Shown: piece by piece, positions 60,101 to 64,000 of the stretch
Layout: the number at the start of each line of letters is the position of its first letter
How positions within the stretch are numbered: position 1 is the first letter of the stretch
Assembly (NCBI GenBank): GCA_020809705.1
Contig: CP085826.1
Location: 5,456,001 to 5,520,000, forward strand
DNA length: 64,000 nucleotides
Reading direction: 5' to 3'
Origin: Calonectria ilicicola
Lineage: Eukaryota; Ascomycota; Sordariomycetes; Hypocreales; Nectriaceae
Notes under the pieces: model-generated
Databases searched by the model: none
Seen by the model: the letters and a program-made list of their open reading frames with translations, nothing else
Told to the model about the DNA's origin: nothing
Translations under genes and position numbers: made by a program

Positions 60101-61145
60101 AGGCAGTGCTGTGCCATGGCTGCCAGAAGTCTGCAACCGACGTGCGTGCGATTGTTTCGTGCAGCATCTGTCCTTTGCACTGGCATCTCGACTGTTTGGA
60201 TCCTCCCCTTGCGGTTCCTCCCGTCCCCAAGACGTGGCGTTGTCCCGTGCACATTGAAGACGTCTTGACGGAAATGCCGCCTATGGGCCCAGCTCACCGG
60301 TTCCGCAAGATCAAAGGTGCCCAGACTATCACCCCCGCCTTTTCCCGAGGCATCAGGAACAACGGCTATATTGAGGTGGATTGGGCTGACGAGCCCGAAC
60401 CGTCCAATAACTCTGGCTGGCCGGATCCAAACTCGTTTGGCCATCCGTACAAACTTGCCTCCAAAGGCATTGTTCTTGATTTTATCGAACAGTGAGTACC
60501 ACCACATACAGCCTGCTCCCCCCAATATGATCTGACTGTTTCACAAGATTACGTCGTCAAGGTGCTGGCTATGGACCCCGTGAGGACGAGCCCCGATGGA
60601 TGTCCTATGTACCCGCGCCTCTGGATGATCCTCACCGCCCGATACGAGGGTCCGACATGCAGAGAACTCTCGATGAGATGCAGGTGTCATTGGCTCTGAA
60701 CAGCCTGAAGCTAAGCAAGTCTGACAATGTGGACAACTTGATTTCAGCACTTCTTGTGAGTTGGATCGCTCTGTATGTCTCACATTGATGCAACGTACTG
60801 ACAAATGCGCAGCAATCTGCAGATCCCACAATGCTGGCCCTGATGGCAAAAAACAATGCCAACCATATCGCGGTTGGTCACTTGACAGACGATGACAAAA
60901 TGGGCTTGCGGGCTCTACTTGCTCAAACCGATGCCATGTCGGCACGTATCCGTGATATTCTTGGCGAAGCACAGCCCACCGGCGTCACCGCTGCACTACT
61001 TGACCACGACACTGATGTACCGAGCATTTTGTCCCCCGAGAACTCGGCTATTGTAGAGTCTACAGAAAAGCTCCCCATCACCGAACCCACTCCCCCTTCT
61101 ACCATTGACATTGACCACGGCGACGGTACAATGGAAATTGATTAA
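57117..61145 (+). CDS. Double PHD-finger protein, Rco1/Cph1-like (Rpd3S subunit)
   Basis: Probable subunit of the Rpd3S/Clr6-II histone deacetylase complex, which removes acetylation in transcribed genes. Exons 57117-59008, 59310-59397, 59650-59981, 60045-60491, 60548-60755 and 60813-61145 join in frame to 1099 residues. The first two introns are long for this window (301 and 252 nt). The N-terminal 600 residues are basic and low in complexity, with one conserved helical patch (EREFADKVIDSAVAEALKHYRYPTAWALRKLYDENS). PHD1 covers 668-709 with C668, C671, C680, C683, H688, C691, C706 and C709. PHD2 covers 794-840 with C794, C797, C810, C813, H818, C821, C837 and H840, so its last ligand is His. 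Two PHD fingers joined by a linker of about 85 residues with an SLPKRLQ segment fit Rco1. Introns interrupt the gene near both fingers. Confidence 0.82.
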
Positions 61146-62621
61146 AATTACATCCTTTATTGCCGCCCGGGATTCACCATTACACCCGGAAAATTGAAAC
61201 GTTTATTCGACTACCGCATACCCCATTTTCCCTTATAGAGTTGTATGACTTTTTCTATTTTATTTTGGCACACAAATAACCCCCCGTTTTGTTGTCTTCT
61301 GAGGCCTTGACCCCAGAAGCGGAGTTAAGGAGGGTTTTGGAATTTCCATTACGACCATGGCATAGAGATGACTAGGGTGCTCTTCTCCCCCGCCCCCCAA
61401 ATATTGCTTATTTTTGGTTTCAGTTCCTTGTCTTTTTCTCTTTTTGTGTTTTTAAGCAGCTCCCCCGCCTTGCGGTACCACCGCTGGCTGGCATTGTGTT
61501 CTACCATATTACTTATTATGGTCTGTGTTATGCTCAGTGGTCAGAGACGCTTGGGACATGGGCAAATTTCTCTGAGGGAAAGCGGATAGAGGGGCAGCAT
61601 GGAGGTTTTCAGCAGTGGCCTTTGTTTTTTTCTTTTTTCTAGCATGCTCTTGTTGTATCATAGGCAGGCGGAGGTGGAACTGTTGCGTTGATACCAGGAA
61701 GATAAAAAATGGGACATGACCTCTAAGTAGGTGAGGCGGAAGATTTATCTCAATACCAATCACACTCAAGACACAAGTTGATTTACTTGGACATTTGATA
61801 AATAAAATGTAGCAAAATCCATAACACTTCATGCTCGGAATTTGCAAGTGCAGCATAAAAAATCAATTCAAAAGACGTCACTTACGCCCAATGGCCTTTT
61901 AATTTCATATAGTAATATACAATCCCTGATGACGGATAGTTGGCGGGCCATCTATGTCAAAATCTAGCACGCCGCAAATCACAGCTCACTGAGCCACCCT
62001 TCCCGCCGTGTTAGCTCGTCATCTCTTCCTCCTTTCCTGCTTGCTCGTTGAGCCGAACCAATCCCAAGTCCAAACAATAGTGGTGCCCAGACGTCCCAGA
62101 GAGCATTACACAATGTAAGCCGGTATCCCGAAGCGGGCAAAGCAGCCGTAAGATTTCTACAGAGAAGCGAACAAATAGAACTCAGGGCCTTGCGTTGCCT
62201 AGGGGTCTTGATTCTGCATATTGTTTTTTTTATTCTTTTCTTCCTTCTGATCCGAGTTCGTTCAATCGTAGAAGATTCCTGCCTCTCCGTCCGCTGGCAG
62301 GCGACGACGTACAACATAAAAGGCCTGCTCGACGCGCACGCGCCACAAGCAAAGCAACAGAGGGAGGTATCGAAGCATTAGGATGGGGCATCCAAAGTTG
62401 TACAAAGGATACCCGGCCCAATTGGACCATCATGACAACGCGGCCGTCAATAGCGATGCCTTTGTATCCGAATGATAGACAATCCTGCATTCCCCCAACT
62501 CCTCATGGCATCTTGTGTTAGAAATGGCCTAATAACGCGAGAAACAAGTGTCAATAGATTCGTCCAAGAATAGAAATGTGCATTTCTCTTTTTGCAACAC
62601 AAAAACGTGGCATTTGTTCAA
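61146..62621. other. Convergent spacer, Rco1-like gene to PUF gene
   Basis: About 1.5 kb with both 3' UTRs. It is AT-rich and contains T- and A-rich runs (for example 61620-61640) and short ORFs only. No gene is seen. Confidence 0.55.
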
Positions 62622-64000
62622 TCATCGCTGCAATGCATGTTAGTCACCGTCCTTTAGCAGATCAAATAAACAACCAGTTCAACTTACTCGGCCACGTCGA
62701 GAGTTTCCCTGCTCTTGCTGCATGTAACCCATGTTGGGCATGGCTCCGCCCATGTTGCCATAACCATATCCGCCCATTGGCATGTTAAAACCTGGCGGAG
62801 CAAAGGGGGTCTGACCAGCAGGCATCTGGGGCATCTGCTGAGAGGGGGGCTGAATAGGGCTGTTGGACATATTTTGTTGGCGGAACTGTTCCATTGGCGG
62901 GTTGGGACCGTTGTAACCACTGAACCCAGCTTGCATGGGAGGGAAGTTGTAATTCATGGGGGGAGGACCCCGGTTCATCATGTTCTGCTGGAACTGAAGT
63001 TGCTGCAGGTTTGCCGCAGCCATGGGCCCCGTTGGTGCATTAAACATCATGTTTTGGTTGAATGGTGGGAAAGATTGGACGTTGTTGTTGTCAGCGTTCT
63101 CGCCTCGCTGGTTGTTGTAGCCCATTTCGAAGCCAGGAGGGTTGCTTGGCTGGTTCAAATTGTTGTAAAAGGGCTTGTTTGAATGAGCAGACTGGGGATG
63201 ATGACCGTTTCCGTTGTTCTGCCTTGAGGCGGGTCGCTGGCGATGCTCCGAGTGAGTGCTGGCATCACGATTGTTGCCTGAGTTTCGAGTCGACAGACCA
63301 ACCTCATCCATGAGACGCTTGTATCCTTGGCTAGGCTGAGCCTTAATTCGGACCAAAACACTCTTGACCGTTTCTACAACCTGGGATCGAATAGTCTCAT
63401 CGAAAAAGGGCGTAGTAAGTACTTTGAAGATCAGAGTTGCACCGCATGCATGGTCATTAAGAATAGCTTCGAGAACTTGGTCGTTCGGGGTGAAGAACAG
63501 CGCCTTCAGGATAACATCTCGAGCGTCAGCCTCGGCCTTTTGATTGATCACCTTGAGCACAGTAAGATAGGCAACCTTGTGTGTGCAGAGGTGGACAAGG
63601 TAGGGCACGAGCTGGGGAGATAAGACGGTACGGCGCTGGGGGAAGGTGCAGGTATCCAGAAACCAAGTTAGGAGGAGAGCACCGTTGGCATTGGTTGCGA
63701 GCTGGACACTGTGGAGGGCGATGGCAGCGGCAAGCATGCGCTGTTGGTCCTTGGTGGCATGGTGACTTTCCAGACAAGCCCTCATGGCGCGAGCACCATA
63801 TCGCCCCTGAGCAACCTCCCACATGCGGCTAAGCATCGTCTCGAAGATGAAGTCGTTGAATGGCGCCCCGAATTTGAGACATCCCTGAAGAACGTAGTTG
63901 CCGTATTGGTCCAGGAACAGGGGAATGGTGTAGGGTCGCAAGTGCTCGACAATGATCTGCATCTGAGCCGGTGTCTTACAAACATCAATGATCTTCTGGG
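62622..64000 (-). CDS. Pumilio-family (PUF) RNA-binding protein, C-terminal part
   Basis: PUF repeats bind 3' UTR motifs and control mRNA decay or translation. The frame is open from the right edge (64000) to 62688; then a 60-nt intron (62687-62628, GTAAGT donor, GCAG acceptor) precedes a final coding piece of only two codons, CGA TGA (62627-62622). Visible PUF repeats are QKIIDVCKTPAQMQIIVEHLRPYTIPLFLDQYGNYVLQGCLKFG (first, cut), MWEVAQGRYGARAMRACLESH, LATNANGALLLTWFLDTC, LVHLCTHKVAYLTVLKVINQ and LNDHACGATLIFKVLTT. After them comes a long N/P/Q/M/G-rich tail of prion-like composition (QNMMNRGPPPMNYN, PGFNMPMGGYGYG). This resembles yeast Jsn1/Puf2-type proteins, but the N-terminal half (where an RRM would be) lies outside the window. 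Confidence 0.85.

Noticed and set aside
1..64000. Biosynthetic cluster, integrated virus, CRISPR or toxin system
   Set aside because: All recognised genes are ordinary eukaryotic housekeeping genes; I saw no synthase, integrase, capsid, reverse-transcriptase or spacer-repeat pattern.

Overview
The window is nuclear chromosomal DNA of a filamentous ascomycete (Pezizomycotina). Sordariomycetes, and within them Hypocreales, fit best, but that placement rests on general protein resemblance and is not proven. The support is intron-bearing genes with short introns (mostly 50-90 nt, GTRAGT-type donors), ATG101 (absent from budding yeast), SNX41, a Pan1 with EH and WH2 modules, and wide pyrimidine-rich intergenic regions. 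I see no rRNA, tRNA, CRISPR array, complete transposon or secondary-metabolite cluster.

Layout, left to right: PEX3 (-, cut by the left edge); ATG101 (+); a forkhead transcription factor (-); a 6.9-kb gap with no convincing gene; PAN1 (-); a PH-domain/leucine-rich-repeat protein (-); NADH-cytochrome b5 reductase CBR1 (+); CTR9 (-); a single-pass membrane protein with a PPxY motif in AT-rich surroundings (+); sorting nexin SNX41 (+); mRNA guanylyltransferase CEG1 (+); a serine/threonine-rich surface protein with a 75-bp tandem repeat (-); cohesin regulator PDS5 (+); a SNF5-family remodeller subunit (-); an Ebp1/PA2G4-like M24-fold protein (+); an Rco1-like double-PHD protein (+); and a Pumilio-family RNA-binding protein (-, cut by the right edge). 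Gene order alternates convergent and divergent pairs.

The genes are mostly housekeeping and do not form one pathway. They fall into themes: transcription and chromatin (CTR9 of Paf1C, SNF5 family, Rco1-like Rpd3S subunit, forkhead factor, CEG1 capping enzyme, PDS5); membrane traffic and autophagy (ATG101, SNX41, PEX3); actin and endocytosis (PAN1, perhaps the neighbouring PH-LRR protein); and mRNA or ribosome biology (PUF, Ebp1-like). Exon boundaries were worked out by hand from frame continuity, splice signals and family resemblance.

I found no clear new system. The items most worth a second look are a perfect 20-bp inverted repeat in the divergent SNF5/Ebp1 promoter region, the 6.9-kb gap upstream of the forkhead gene with a coding-like island inside it, the repeat-bearing surface protein, and the RCR-like PPxY membrane protein.
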